A stretch of 64,000 nt of DNA from Arthrobacter ulcerisalmonis (GTDB taxonomy: Bacteria > Actinomycetota > Actinomycetes > Actinomycetales > Micrococcaceae): NCBI RefSeq assembly GCF_900609065.1, contig NZ_UXAU01000037.1:12259-76258 (forward strand). Direction: 5' to 3'. The stretch's first letter is position 1. Each line of letters opens with the position of its first letter. The notes below the pieces were generated by a model, which ran no database searches, was not told the DNA's origin, and saw nothing but the letters and a program-made list of their open reading frames with translations. This document shows positions 17,465 through 26,568 of the stretch, in pieces. The translations under genes and the position numbers were made by a program.

Positions 17465-18052
17465 ATGGATGCGATCTGGATTGCCGTTGCCTTGGCCGTG
17501 GCTGGCTTTGCCGGCTGGCCCGTCACGGCGCTCGTCTTCAAGCTGGCGCGGACTATCGATGAAAAAGCTGACGCTGCCAAGGCCGCCGAGGCAGCACGAC
17601 GGCGGACCGACGATCCGTCCGCAGATGTCACGGTGGACCAACCGCACAGCCGTGCCGCCCCGGCCGCCAGGGGTGCCGGCGCGCAGGGCCACGGCGACCA
17701 AAAGGTCGACGGCGAGCTGACCGCCCAATGGGCGCCGTCGTCGTCCGCCTCTGCGTTACCTGCCGCCGGGACGTCAGCTGCCCCTGCCCCACCCGCCACC
17801 TCAGGCAACGGGCAGCGAATCCTGCGTGGCGGGGCGATTATTGGCATCCTGGAGCGGCTGGGAGTGTGCCTGGCGATTCTGACTGCACAACCGGTGGCCA
17901 TCGCCTACATCGTGGCTATCAAGGGGCTGGGAAGATTCGCCGAACTGAAAGAAACGCCCGTGGCCGCCGAGCGGTTCATCATCGGCACCCTGGCGTCCAT
18001 GCTGTGGGCGGCTGGAACAGCGGCGGCCATCAAGGTGATGTTCCTTTCCTGA
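17465..18052 (+). CDS. membrane protein paired with the SatD-like gene
   Basis: This 195-aa protein has one N-terminal transmembrane helix (about 5-27) and a charged then Ala/Pro/Ser-rich linker (30-115). A C-terminal hydrophobic hairpin contains GILERLGVCLAILTAQ, IAYIVAIKGLGRFAELKE and a final helix near 172-193. The GxLER...AxKxxxRFxxL...GTLxS pattern recalls the C-terminal tail of DUF3307 membrane proteins, which often accompany SatD (recalled, not checked). ATG lies 3 bp after the SatD-like stop, so co-translation is likely. Function unknown; a membrane partner or output for the cytoplasmic protein is plausible. Confidence 0.7.
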   Translation: MDAIWIAVALAVAGFAGWPVTALVFKLARTIDEKADAAKAAEAARRRTDDPSADVTVDQPHSRAAPAARGAGAQGHGDQKVDGELTAQWAPSSSASALPAAGTSAAPAPPATSGNGQRILRGGAIIGILERLGVCLAILTAQPVAIAYIVAIKGLGRFAELKETPVAAERFIIGTLASMLWAAGTAAAIKVMFLS

Positions 18053-18134
18053 CGGCGGAGGCCGGAGCCTGGGACGCACCAGAGCGTGCAGTAGCCGGAT
18101 GGGTCTAGACCCGGCGGAGGGATAGGGTAGCCGT

Positions 18135-18428
18135 ATGACAGTTTTTGCCGTTGAGTACGTATACACCGCCAATTCCACCGATGCCCGCGGCGAGGCCCGG
18201 CCGGCCCACCGCGAATGGACCGGGGAACTGGCCCAGGCCGGAACCATCCTGGCCAGCGGCCCGTACGGCGATGGTGCGGGTGCCCTGCTGATCTTCCAGG
18301 CCGCCGACGAACTGGCCTTGAACGGTATTCTCAAACAGGATCCGTTTGCCGCAGCTGGCGTCATCGCCGGCACCAAAATCACCGAATGGTCACCCGTCAC
18401 CGGCCAACTCGCCGGGTACGTTGCGTAG
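18135..18428 (+). CDS. YciI-family protein
   Basis: This 97-aa ferredoxin-like-fold protein has the YciI pattern: an N-terminal aromatic/acidic strand (FAVEYVY), HREWTGELAQAGTILASGPYGDGAGALLIF, and a DPFAAAGVIAGTKITEW end. Family members form small dimers with a His/Asp pair; their substrates are mostly unknown. A TAGGGT -10 box at 18123-18128 leaves 6 nt before ATG, so the message is probably leaderless. It sits 33 bp before ispG and may be co-transcribed with it. Confidence 0.88.
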   Translation: MTVFAVEYVYTANSTDARGEARPAHREWTGELAQAGTILASGPYGDGAGALLIFQAADELALNGILKQDPFAAAGVIAGTKITEWSPVTGQLAGYVA

Positions 18429-18461
18429 CCTCTTCACCCCTCTCACCATCAGGAGCCTTTC

Positions 18462-19628
18462 GTGACCTCGGTCAGCCTTGGAATGCCGTCAGCACCGCCA
18501 CCCGTCCTCGCCCCGCGCCGCAAAACGCGCCAGATCAAGGTCGGTTCGGTGGGCGTCGGTTCGGACTCGCCGATCAGCGTTCAGTCGATGACCACCACCC
18601 CCACCACGGACATCAACGCCACGCTGCAGCAGATCGCAGAGCTGACGGCGTCCGGCTGCGATATTGTCCGGGTTGCCTGCCCGTCTGCCGATGATGCCGA
18701 GGCCCTGCCCATCATCGCCAAAAAATCCCAAATTCCGGTGATCGCTGACATCCACTTCCAGCCGAAGTATGTTTTCGCCGCGATCGAAGCTGGCTGCGCC
18801 GCGGTCCGCGTGAACCCGGGCAACATCCGCAAATTTGATGACCAGGTCAAGGAAATCGCCCGCGCCGCCAAGGACCACGGAACCTCGATCCGCATCGGCA
18901 TCAATGCCGGCTCGCTGGAGCCCGGCATCCTTAAAAAGTACGGGAAGGCCACCCCCGAGGCGTTGGTCGAGTCTGCCGTGTGGGAAGCTTCCCTGTTTGA
19001 AGAGCACGGCTTCCGCGACTTCAAGATTTCGGTCAAGCACAACGACCCCGTGATCATGGTCGCCGCCTACGAAATGCTCGCAGAGCAGGGCGACTGGCCG
19101 CTGCACCTGGGCGTCACCGAGGCCGGCCCCGCATTCCAGGGCACCATCAAGTCAGCCACCGCGTTCGGCGCATTGCTGGCCAAGGGCATCGGTGACACCA
19201 TCCGGGTCTCGCTCTCCGCCCCGCCGGTAGAGGAAATCAAGGTGGGCAACCAGATCCTGCAGTCGCTGAACCTCCGGCCGCGCAAGCTGGAGATCGTGTC
19301 GTGCCCGTCTTGCGGACGCGCCCAGGTGGACGTCTACACGTTGGCCGAACAGGTGACCGCAGGGCTGGAGGGAATGGAGATTCCCCTTCGCGTGGCCGTC
19401 ATGGGCTGTGTTGTCAACGGTCCCGGCGAGGCCCGCGAAGCAGATCTTGGAGTTGCGTCCGGCAATGGCAAGGGTCAGATTTTTGTGAAGGGCGAAGTCA
19501 TCAAGACTGTGCCCGAAAGCGAAATTGTTGAGACACTGATCGAGGAAGCCATGCGTATCGCTGAGGAGATGGGGGAGGCTGATGGCGAAGATGCTGTCAA
19601 AGGTAGCCCCGTGGTTAGCGTCTCGTAG
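18462..19628 (+). CDS. ispG: 4-hydroxy-3-methylbut-2-enyl diphosphate synthase
   Basis: This 388-aa [4Fe-4S] enzyme converts MEcPP to HMBPP late in the MEP pathway. The N-terminal TIM barrel shows [17 protein letters not shown] and the substrate-binding VRVNPGNIR. The C-terminal domain has the cluster cysteines in SCPSCGRAQ and [10 protein letters not shown]. The GTG start at 18462 follows an AGGAG site. Its 3' end overlaps the start of the acetyltransferase gene by 47 bp, so the two are tightly coupled. The gene is a functional partner of dxr, about 4 kb upstream. Confidence 0.96.
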   Translation: MTSVSLGMPSAPPPVLAPRRKTRQIKVGSVGVGSDSPISVQSMTTTPTTDINATLQQIAELTASGCDIVRVACPSADDAEALPIIAKKSQIPVIADIHFQPKYVFAAIEAGCAAVRVNPGNIRKFDDQVKEIARAAKDHGTSIRIGINAGSLEPGILKKYGKATPEALVESAVWEASLFEEHGFRDFKISVKHNDPVIMVAAYEMLAEQGDWPLHLGVTEAGPAFQGTIKSATAFGALLAKGIGDTIRVSLSAPPVEEIKVGNQILQSLNLRPRKLEIVSCPSCGRAQVDVYTLAEQVTAGLEGMEIPLRVAVMGCVVNGPGEAREADLGVASGNGKGQIFVKGEVIKTVPESEIVETLIEEAMRIAEEMGEADGEDAVKGSPVVSVS

Positions 19629-20481
19629 GGACGCACCAGATCCCCCGGGACTATCGGTACGCACCCTCGACAGTCACGATACTTCCGCGCTTCGCGGCCT
19701 GGCGCGCCAGGACCCCATCAGCAACGTCTTCATCCTCGCCCACCTGCGCTCGGCAGGCAGCGCTGCGCCCACCACGGGCGGGGCCGGGATCATTGGGGTG
19801 TTCGACGACGGCATGCTGGTGGGTGCCTGCTGGGCGGGCGCCAACCTGGTCCCCATCCAACTCGAGCCGGAGCTGGCCGGTCCAGTAGCCGAGATGGCTG
19901 CCAGCTCAGGGCGACGATATGCCTCCGCTTTTGGTCCGGCCAAAGCCGTCCTGGCCCTCCACGGTGAACTCATTCATCGCGGCCACCGGTCCCACGAGGT
20001 CCGTGCCGACCAACCCTTGATGATCATCGACACCCCGCCGCTGCTGGAATCCCACCCTGGCCTGAACCGGGGCATCCTCGCTGACTTTGAGCGGATCCTG
20101 CCTGCATGCGCCGCCATGTTCGAAGAGGAAGTCGGCTACTCGCCGTTCCTCGGCGGGCGTGAGTTTTACAGCCGCAGGGTAGAGGGGCTGATCCGGCAGG
20201 GGCACTCCCTCGTCCACCTCAACCAAGCCGGCCACGTGGTGTTCAAGGCCGAGCTTGGTGCTGTCACGGCAGAGGCAACCCAGGTGCAAGGTGTCTGGAT
20301 GAACCCGGACTACCGCGGACGTGGCCTGAGCGCCGCCTACATGGCCGGCGTCGTTGAGCACGCGCGCCTGCTGGCGCCCGTGACCAGCCTTTACGTCAAC
20401 GGCTTCAACAGCCGGGCACGTTCCATGTATGAACGGGTGGGCTTCCGGCAAGTGGGAACCTTCGCTACAGTTCTGTTCTAG
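19582..20481 (+). CDS. GNAT-family N-acetyltransferase
   Basis: This 299-aa protein has an N-terminal DUF4081-type domain ([16 protein letters not shown]..., about 25-150) and a C-terminal GNAT domain. The latter contains the acetyl-CoA loop [14 protein letters not shown] and the end [19 protein letters not shown]. The ATG at 19582 lies inside ispG and is preceded by a strong GGGGGAGG site, which supports the 47-bp overlap. Homologues sit next to ispG in many Actinobacteria (M. tuberculosis Rv2867c). The substrate is unknown. Confidence 0.88.
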   Translation: MAKMLSKVAPWLASRRDAPDPPGLSVRTLDSHDTSALRGLARQDPISNVFILAHLRSAGSAAPTTGGAGIIGVFDDGMLVGACWAGANLVPIQLEPELAGPVAEMAASSGRRYASAFGPAKAVLALHGELIHRGHRSHEVRADQPLMIIDTPPLLESHPGLNRGILADFERILPACAAMFEEEVGYSPFLGGREFYSRRVEGLIRQGHSLVHLNQAGHVVFKAELGAVTAEATQVQGVWMNPDYRGRGLSAAYMAGVVEHARLLAPVTSLYVNGFNSRARSMYERVGFRQVGTFATVLF

Positions 20482-20519
20482 CTGGCGACTGCCGGATCAC
20501 GGACACTATGGGGGACTCG

Positions 20520-21260
20520 ATGAAGACTTTGACGCTGCGCACCTTGGGCGCCACCTCGCTGCTCGCGCTGGCACTGGCTGGTTGCTCGAGCTCCAGCGAC
20601 ACACCGGCTGCCAGCGAGTCGGCACCTGCAGCGGCGTCCGCCGCACCTTCGTCTGCAGCGCCAACAGCCGACACGAAGTATTCCGCAGCTGACCTTTCCG
20701 GGATCCTTGAACAAGTTCAGGATTCCACCGGAAACAAACTGCAGGTGCTGCCCACCACCACCATCGAGGGCACCGTGGCGCAGACCAAGGACCTGATCGC
20801 CAGCATGGACATCAAGCCCGAAGAATGTAAGACGCTGGCAGCTTCCGGTTCCGTCCCGGATATTGACGGTGCTGTCCTGGCTGTCGGTCAACACACCGAC
20901 TCAGCCACTGGATCCACGGTTGCCGTGTCCCTCATCTCGGGGTTGGACGCTGCTGCCTTCAGTAAATCTTTGACGCAGTCCACGGACCTGAAGAGCTGCG
21001 CGGACATGAGCATGACCGTCGCCGGCATGACCGTGTCCGTCAAGGTCACAGTGCTGGACGGCGTGGGAAGCACTCCGGAAACGTTGGCCTATCAGACGGA
21101 TACCACGCTCCCCAACGGGACAGTTCAATCTGTGGTGACGGCCCAGCTTCAAAGGAACGGCGTAGTCATTTCGACTGTTGCCTCAGGTGGGGCCAACGTA
21201 GCCGCAAATGCTGCGGAGGCCGGCAGCCTGATCGACGCCACGGCAGCATTGATCAAGTAG
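20520..21260 (+). CDS. secreted lipoprotein of unknown function
   Basis: This 246-aa protein has a lipoprotein signal peptide (MKTLTLRTLGATSLLALALAGC) with lipobox LAGC at the end of a hydrophobic core. A Ser/Ala-rich linker of about 35 residues and a soluble domain follow. Two cysteines (in EECKTL and KSCADM) could form a disulfide. The sensor-domain-like shape recalls mycobacterial LpqH/PknH-type extracellular domains, but I do not claim homology. ATG 20520 follows GGGGGA and is preferred over ATG 20508. The 3' end overlaps the convergent TetR gene by 8 bp. Confidence 0.8.
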   Translation: MKTLTLRTLGATSLLALALAGCSSSSDTPAASESAPAAASAAPSSAAPTADTKYSAADLSGILEQVQDSTGNKLQVLPTTTIEGTVAQTKDLIASMDIKPEECKTLAASGSVPDIDGAVLAVGQHTDSATGSTVAVSLISGLDAAAFSKSLTQSTDLKSCADMSMTVAGMTVSVKVTVLDGVGSTPETLAYQTDTTLPNGTVQSVVTAQLQRNGVVISTVASGGANVAANAAEAGSLIDATAALIK

Positions 21261-21891
21261 CATTCGGGCGTGCCACGCCGGTGATGTCGCCGGTGAGATA
21301 GCGCTGAATGGTGGGGGCGACACTACGGACCACGTCCTCTGGAGATGCCGATGCGAGTGGCTCAAGCCGCACCACGTAGCGGACCATCATCAGCCCCACC
21401 ACCTGGCTGGCCGCTAGGCTGCCCCGGAGTGCCACATCTGTGGGAGCTCCGGGCAGCCCAGCAGTAACGCGAGCAATGATCAGCCGGCCCACCACGTCCC
21501 GCAGCAGGGCCGTCCGGACGGTTGATCCCAGCGTGCCCCGAGCAAACGCCACCAGCCGTGCCTGGGCGGGACCCTCCCAGAGGCGTAGTACCGCGTTGAC
21601 CACAAATTCGCCACGGTGTTCCGGCGCCGTCTCCGCGAGGCCAGCAAGCATCACCTCCGGATCCGCGGGCAGCTCCACACTTTGGCTGAAGAGCTCCTCT
21701 TTCCCGGCGAAATAGTGGTGAATCATTGCGGGATCAACGCCAGCCAGCCGGGCCACCTGACGCAGGCTGGTGCCATCGTAGCCGTGCTCGGCAAAGAGCC
21801 GGCGCGCTGAATCGAGAATGGCGGACTTGGATTCGCCAGCACCAACTCGCCGCCCACGCCTGGGTCTACCGGGATCGTTCGGAAAGCTCAC
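21253..21891 (-). CDS. TetR-family repressor of the ABC exporter operon
   Basis: This 212-aa regulator has a clear TetR N-terminal HTH (AILDSARRLFAEHGYDG, TSLRQVARLAGVDPAMIHHYF, AGKEELF) and a C-terminal TetR ligand domain. It is the third gene of a minus-strand operon (ATPase, permease, regulator) with 4-bp overlaps at both junctions, so it is co-expressed with the transporter it probably controls. Its likely operator is the 20-bp palindrome at 23489-23508 in front of the operon. The 3' end overlaps the convergent lipoprotein gene by 8 bp. Confidence 0.9.
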   Translation of the reverse strand: MSFPNDPGRPRRGRRVGAGESKSAILDSARRLFAEHGYDGTSLRQVARLAGVDPAMIHHYFAGKEELFSQSVELPADPEVMLAGLAETAPEHRGEFVVNAVLRLWEGPAQARLVAFARGTLGSTVRTALLRDVVGRLIIARVTAGLPGAPTDVALRGSLAASQVVGLMMVRYVVRLEPLASASPEDVVRSVAPTIQRYLTGDITGVARPNAT

Positions 21892-22646
21892 TTGCTCTGC
21901 CGACGCAGGGTGAGGGCGGCAAGAACCAAGACACCCAAGGCGATGGCAGCCATGACTCCGGCATCTTGCCAGAGTCGGGCAGTCGCGTCCTGGTTGGCGG
22001 CGACTTCCTGCAGCGCATCAACGGAGAAGGTCAGTGGCAGCACATTCGAGATGGCCTCCAGGGCATCATTCATCCGGTCTCGTGCCACAAACAGCCCGCA
22101 CAGCAGGATCTGCGGAACCACCACCACCGGCATGAACTGAACTGCCTGAAACTCGGTCTTTGCGAAAGCCGAGCACAGCAACCCCAGGGCCACGCCCAAC
22201 ACGGCGTTCAGGACGGCAATCAGCACCACCAGGGCTGGGGAGCCGGAGATCGCCAGGCCGAAGGCCCAATAAGCCACCGCCGTGGCAACCAAAGACTGCA
22301 GGGCAGCCATGACGGAGAACGCGAGTCCGTAGCCGAAGAGCAGGTCTGCCTTGTGTACGGGTGTGGTCAGCAACCTCTCCAGAGTGCCGGACGTGCGCTC
22401 ACGGAGCATGGTGATGGAAGTGACCAGGAACATCACCACGAAGGGAAAGATCACCAACATCATCAGACCAACTCGATCAAAGGTTCTGGGCTGGCCGGGC
22501 AGGAGCGTCTCGTTTTCGTATAGGAAGTACACGGCGGTCAGCAGCAGGGCCGGAACAACCAGGATCAGGGCAACGCTGCGGCGGTCATGGCGCAACTGCT
22601 CCAGCACCCGGCGTGCCGTCGCCAGCAGCATGGAAACGTCCATCAC
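21888..22646 (-). CDS. ABC-2 type transporter permease
   Basis: This 252-aa permease has about six transmembrane segments and the ABC-2 signature LRERTSGTLERLLTTPVHKADLLFGYGLAF after the second helix. It ends in VLAALTLRRQSK. With the adjacent ATPase it forms a drug- or lipid-exporter-type half-transporter of the DrrAB class. The family position is clear but the cargo is not. Its start and stop overlap its neighbours by 4 bp each. Confidence 0.92.
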   Translation of the reverse strand: MMDVSMLLATARRVLEQLRHDRRSVALILVVPALLLTAVYFLYENETLLPGQPRTFDRVGLMMLVIFPFVVMFLVTSITMLRERTSGTLERLLTTPVHKADLLFGYGLAFSVMAALQSLVATAVAYWAFGLAISGSPALVVLIAVLNAVLGVALGLLCSAFAKTEFQAVQFMPVVVVPQILLCGLFVARDRMNDALEAISNVLPLTFSVDALQEVAANQDATARLWQDAGVMAAIALGVLVLAALTLRRQSK

Positions 22647-23443
22647 CGCACCTCCTCGGTGGATGCGGACCTGTCTCCAGAACCGAGTTGATCTTGATCT
22701 GTATCACGGATGACGGCGAGGAAGGCTTTCTCCAGATCCGGGCTGCGTCCGCGTCTGCTGAGTTCCGCGGGGCTCAGTTGGGCCAGCAACCGGCCACCGC
22801 GGAGCAGGAGCAGGTTCTCGCAGTGACTGGCCTCTTCCATGACATGGCTGGAGACGAGCAGCGTTGTCCCGGCCTGGGCCATGGCCCGGAAACGGTCCCA
22901 GAGATCAGCGCGTAGCACGGGGTCCAGCCCTACGGTGGGCTCGTCCAGCACCAGCAATTGTGGCCGAGCAACCAAAGCGCAGGCCAGGGAAACTCGGCTC
23001 AGCTGACCTCCGGAAAGGTCCGCCGCCTTGCGTCGGCTCAATTCAGCGAGTCCGACGGCGGAAATCGCCGCATCGACGTCGGCTTTCCCTTTGCGGTGCA
23101 TGGCGCCGAAGTAGCGCACGTTGGCCTCGACCGTCAGGTCAGGGTAGACGCTGGGGGACTGGGTAACGTATCCCACGCGATGCCGGAGGGCTGGACTACC
23201 AGCCGGCTGGCCGAGCACCTGGATGCTTCCCTCGGAAACGATCTGGACTCCCACGACCGCTCGCATGAGGGTGGTTTTCCCGCTGCCGGAAGGCCCCAAA
23301 AGCCCTGTGATCTGGCCGACGGGAATCTCGAAGTTGAGCCCATGCAGGACCGGTACTTTGCCGCGGACCACGCTCAACAGGCTCGCGGTGACCGCTGAGC
23401 CTGAAGGCGGAGTGCTTGGCTCGATTGCTGCTGAATGTGACAT
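22643..23443 (-). CDS. ABC transporter ATP-binding protein
   Basis: This 266-aa ATPase has all the key elements: Walker A GPSGSGKTT, a Q-loop at VGYVTQSPS, ABC signature LSGGQLSR, Walker B LLVLDEPTVGLDP and the switch histidine in LLVSSHVMEEA. It is the first gene of the exporter operon. The ATG at 23443 has a GGAAG site 6 nt upstream; an in-frame TTG four codons earlier is less likely. Transcription starts from the promoter/operator described just upstream. Confidence 0.92.
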   Translation of the reverse strand: MSHSAAIEPSTPPSGSAVTASLLSVVRGKVPVLHGLNFEIPVGQITGLLGPSGSGKTTLMRAVVGVQIVSEGSIQVLGQPAGSPALRHRVGYVTQSPSVYPDLTVEANVRYFGAMHRKGKADVDAAISAVGLAELSRRKAADLSGGQLSRVSLACALVARPQLLVLDEPTVGLDPVLRADLWDRFRAMAQAGTTLLVSSHVMEEASHCENLLLLRGGRLLAQLSPAELSRRGRSPDLEKAFLAVIRDTDQDQLGSGDRSASTEEVR

Positions 23444-23488
23444 GGCCACTTCCAATCGCCGGCAGGCTTCCTGGTGGAAAGTGCCAAG

Positions 23489-23538
23489 AATTCATCACCT
23501 GATGAATTGAAAGTAGGCCTCTGAGTCTTGAACGTCAA
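23489..23538 (-). promoter_or_regulatory. exporter operon promoter with a 20-bp palindromic operator
   Basis: On the minus strand TTGACG (23533-23538), a 17-bp spacer and TACTTT (23510-23515) form a near-consensus promoter. Immediately downstream, over the expected start point, lies a perfect inverted repeat: AATTCATCA, CC, TGATGAATT (23489-23508). This is the geometry of a TetR operator, and the operon encodes its own TetR protein. Confidence 0.75.
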
Positions 23539-23850
23539 GGGCCCCTGTGGTGGCGAGGCGAACATCAGCGGCCTTGTTATTGTGGCCGGCATCACATAGA
23601 TTCAAATCTAGCTTCGTGGCAGCGATCTTTGACGGTCTCAGGTGTCGCTGCGCTGCCGCGGTTGGGCGTTGAGCCACGTCCGGATGCAATGACCAGCCCT
23701 TAGGCGGCCAGGGGCTTTGCATACTCCGGGCGTGGCTCTACTGCGTCGGCTCTACGGCGTCGGCCCTCCCGCCGGGCAACCGGTAGATTGGTTCTAGAGA
23801 AATTTGCCGCGCCTGCTGTTCCAGCACCTGCCCAGAAACGGACACCACCC
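23539..23850. other. spacer upstream of proS, no gene
   Basis: No convincing reading frame is present. Visible items: a TAGATT/AATCTA dyad with a 2-nt centre (23597-23610); a 14-bp tandem duplication, GGCTCTAC(T/G)GCGTC, at 23734-23761; and a TAGATT hexamer at about 23782-23787 that could be the proS -10. I searched it by eye for a tRNA fold or a T-box and found neither. Confidence 0.5.
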
Positions 23851-25659
23851 GTGATCCAAAGAATGTCCCAGCTTTTCCTGCGCACCCTGCGTGAAGATCC
23901 TGTCGATGCTGAGGTCGCCAGCCACAAATTGCTGGTCCGCGCCGGGTACATCCGCCGCGCCGCCCCGGGCATCTACACCTGGTTGCCGTTGGGCCTCAGT
24001 GTCCTGCGTAAGGTCGAAGAAATCATTCGCCAGGAGATGTCCGCCATCGGCGCCCAGGAAGTCCACTTCCCGGCGTTGTTGCCGCGAGAGCCGTACGAAG
24101 CCACCAACCGCTGGACCGAATATGGCGAAGGCCTGTTCCGGCTCCAGGACCGTAAGGGTGCCGACTACCTGCTGGCTCCCACGCATGAGGAAATGTTCAC
24201 GCTCCTGGTCAAGGACCTGTTCTCCTCGTACAAGGACCTGCCGCTGAGCCTCTACCAGATCCAGAACAAGTACCGTGACGAGGCCCGTCCCCGGGCAGGC
24301 CTGCTCCGCGGTCGCGAATTCATCATGAAGGACTCCTACTCCTTCGACATTGACGAAGCTGGCCTGGATGCAAGTTACGCTGCCCACCGCGGCGCGTACC
24401 TGAAGATCTTCGCCCGCCTTGGCCTGGAGGTTTTGCCGGTTTCAGCGACTGCCGGTGCCATGGGTGGGTCCAAGAGCGAAGAATTCCTGTTCCCCACGGA
24501 AATTGGCGAAGACACGTTTGTGCGTTCTGCAGGTGGCTACGCTGCCAACGTCGAGGCGGTCACCACAGTGGTTCCGGCGGAGATCGACTTCAGCGCGGCC
24601 CCTGCCGCACGCGTCCTGGACACCCCGGACACACCCACCATCGAGACGCTGGTGGACGCAGCCAATCAGCTCGCCCCCCGGACGGGCGACGACGGCCCCT
24701 GGACTGCCGCCGATACCCTCAAGAACGTGGTCCTTGCCGTTACGCTGCCCACCGGTGAGCGCCAGATTGTGGTCATTGGCGTCCCCGGCGATCGTGCCGT
24801 GGACCTCAAGCGCGTCGAAGCCAACATCGGCTCCTACCTCCCCATTGCCGGCGAGATCGGGCTCGAAGCAGCGAACGAAGCAGACCTGAAGAAGCAATCG
24901 CTGCTCGTCAAGGGCTACATCGGCCCGGGTCAGTCGCTGGATGCTGCCGTCCTCGGGTCAGAGGGCGCTGCCAAATTGCTCTATCTGGTAGATCCTCGGA
25001 TCGTTGCGGGTACCAGTTGGATCACGGGAGCCAACGCTGCCGGACAGCACGTCTTCGGCCTGGTGGCTGGACGGGACTTCAGCTGGGACGGCACCATCGA
25101 ATGCACCGACGTCCGCGCCGGTGATCCCGCTCCGGACGGCTCCGGGCCGCTGGAGACCGCCCGGGGCATCGAAATGGGCCACATCTTCCAGCTCGGCCGG
25201 AAATACGCCGAAGCGCTTGAACTGAAGGTGCTGGACCAGAACGGCAAGCAGGTCACCGTCACCATGGGTTCCTACGGTGTAGGTGTCACCAGGGCTGTCG
25301 CTGCCCTGGCCGAAGCCAACCACGACGACAAGGGCCTCATCTGGCCGCGCGCCGTCGCGCCTGCCGACATCCATGTTGTCGCCGTCGGCCGTGGCGAGGA
25401 GATCTTTGCCACCGCCGCACAGCTTGCCGAGGATCTGAGCGCTGCCGGCCTGAACGTCATTTATGACGACCGGCCCAAGGTGTCCCCGGGCGTCAAGTTT
25501 GGCGACGCCGAACTGCTGGGCGTCCCCACCATCCTTGCCGTGGGTCGCGGCCTTGCGGATGGCGTCGTCGAAATCAAGGACCGTCGCAGTGGTGAAGCCG
25601 AGAACATCGCTGTGGACAAGGCCGTTGACTACGTGGTCAGCGCTGTCCGCGGACAGTAG
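23851..25659 (+). CDS. proS: prolyl-tRNA synthetase, bacterial type
   Basis: This predicted 602-aa class II synthetase charges tRNA-Pro. Motif 1 lies around [20 protein letters not shown], motif 2 is [17 protein letters not shown] and motif 3 is [11 protein letters not shown]. The long insertion domain between motifs 2 and 3 (about 220-390), typical of the bacterial type with editing function, is present, as is the C-terminal anticodon-binding domain. I prefer GTG 23851 ([11 protein letters not shown]), which matches the family N-terminus. The frame is open to TTG 23788, and ATG 23863 is possible. Confidence 0.95.
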   Translation: MIQRMSQLFLRTLREDPVDAEVASHKLLVRAGYIRRAAPGIYTWLPLGLSVLRKVEEIIRQEMSAIGAQEVHFPALLPREPYEATNRWTEYGEGLFRLQDRKGADYLLAPTHEEMFTLLVKDLFSSYKDLPLSLYQIQNKYRDEARPRAGLLRGREFIMKDSYSFDIDEAGLDASYAAHRGAYLKIFARLGLEVLPVSATAGAMGGSKSEEFLFPTEIGEDTFVRSAGGYAANVEAVTTVVPAEIDFSAAPAARVLDTPDTPTIETLVDAANQLAPRTGDDGPWTAADTLKNVVLAVTLPTGERQIVVIGVPGDRAVDLKRVEANIGSYLPIAGEIGLEAANEADLKKQSLLVKGYIGPGQSLDAAVLGSEGAAKLLYLVDPRIVAGTSWITGANAAGQHVFGLVAGRDFSWDGTIECTDVRAGDPAPDGSGPLETARGIEMGHIFQLGRKYAEALELKVLDQNGKQVTVTMGSYGVGVTRAVAALAEANHDDKGLIWPRAVAPADIHVVAVGRGEEIFATAAQLAEDLSAAGLNVIYDDRPKVSPGVKFGDAELLGVPTILAVGRGLADGVVEIKDRRSGEAENIAVDKAVDYVVSAVRGQ

Positions 25660-25674
25660 CACCGGCGCGCTCTG

Positions 25675-26463
25675 GTGGGACTGGAATCGCTTGAACTGAG
25701 CACACTGCTCCTGTTGGTTCTGGCTGGCTTCGCTGCTGGTTGGGTTGACGCTGTGGTGGGCGGTGGTGGCCTCATTCAGTTGCCGGCGCTGCTCCTGGTG
25801 CCCGGCATTTCCCCCGTCCAGGCTTTGGCGACCAACAAGCTGGGTTCAATTTTCGGCACCGCCACGAGCGCAACAACTTACTATCGCAGGGTCCGTCCGG
25901 ATCTCCGGACGGCCCTGCCCATGGCCGTGATTGCGCTGGCTGGGAGTTTTGCCGGCGCAATCCTGGCAGCGTCACTTCCGTCCAGTGTGTTCAAACCGAT
26001 CATTCTGGCGGCCCTGGTTGCTGTGGCGCTTTTCACCGCCCTCAAACCAGACGTTGGCGGGATCACGGAGCTACGCCACGACGGCCGGAAGCACTACGTA
26101 GTGGCATGCCTGATTGGTGGGATTATCGGTTTTTACGACGGGCTGATCGGGCCCGGCACCGGATCCTTCCTGGTCATCGCGCTCGTGTCCGCCATGGGCT
26201 ACGCCTTCCTTGAGGCGAGCGCTAAGGCAAAGATCGTCAACATGGCTACCAATGCCGGGGCGTTGCTGTTCTTCATTCCGCATGGATCCATCATCTGGGG
26301 CCTTGGCCTGCTTCTAGGAGTCGCCAACATGGCTGGCGGCTACCTCGGGGCGCGAACGGCAGTGAAGCAAGGCAGCAAGTTCGTCCGCATCGTCTTTTTG
26401 CTGGTGGTCGCGGCCCTGATCATCAAGCTGGGCTCCGACGTGTGGCAGGACAATTTCGCCTGA
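25675..26463 (+). CDS. TSUP (TauE/SafE) family membrane permease
   Basis: This 262-aa protein has about eight transmembrane helices and the two TSUP half-signatures: GWVDAVVGGGGLIQLPALLL (about 22-41) and IGFYDGLIGPGTGSFL. The family moves sulfite, sulfoacetate or related sulfur/carbon anions; the substrate here is not evident. GTG 25675 lies 15 bp after proS, suggesting co-transcription. The 105 bp after its stop contain a 32-bp tandem repeat. Confidence 0.9.
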   Translation: MGLESLELSTLLLLVLAGFAAGWVDAVVGGGGLIQLPALLLVPGISPVQALATNKLGSIFGTATSATTYYRRVRPDLRTALPMAVIALAGSFAGAILAASLPSSVFKPIILAALVAVALFTALKPDVGGITELRHDGRKHYVVACLIGGIIGFYDGLIGPGTGSFLVIALVSAMGYAFLEASAKAKIVNMATNAGALLFFIPHGSIIWGLGLLLGVANMAGGYLGARTAVKQGSKFVRIVFLLVVAALIIKLGSDVWQDNFA

Positions 26464-26487
26464 CACCTTTCAACGTGACCGCAGGAT

Positions 26488-26568
26488 CTCCGGGAGGGCT
26501 GGCCGTTTGGCTGCCATAGCTCCGGGAGGCTTGCCCGATTGGTTGCTATAGCTCCGGGAGGGTTGGCT
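26488..26568. repeat. 32-bp tandem repeat, about 2.5 copies
   Basis: CTCCGGGAGG recurs at 26488, 26520 and 26552, exactly 32 bp apart. The remainder of each unit is similar (TTGGCTGCCATAG versus TTGGTTGCTATAG). CTCCGGGAG is itself palindromic, so each unit can form a small hairpin. The array fills the space between the convergent TSUP and APH genes and may act in transcript termination. Confidence 0.8.

Noticed and set aside
23539..23850. A tRNA gene or T-box leader before proS
   Set aside because: No cloverleaf with TTCGA loop and CCA-side stem, and no specifier/antiterminator arrangement could be found by eye.
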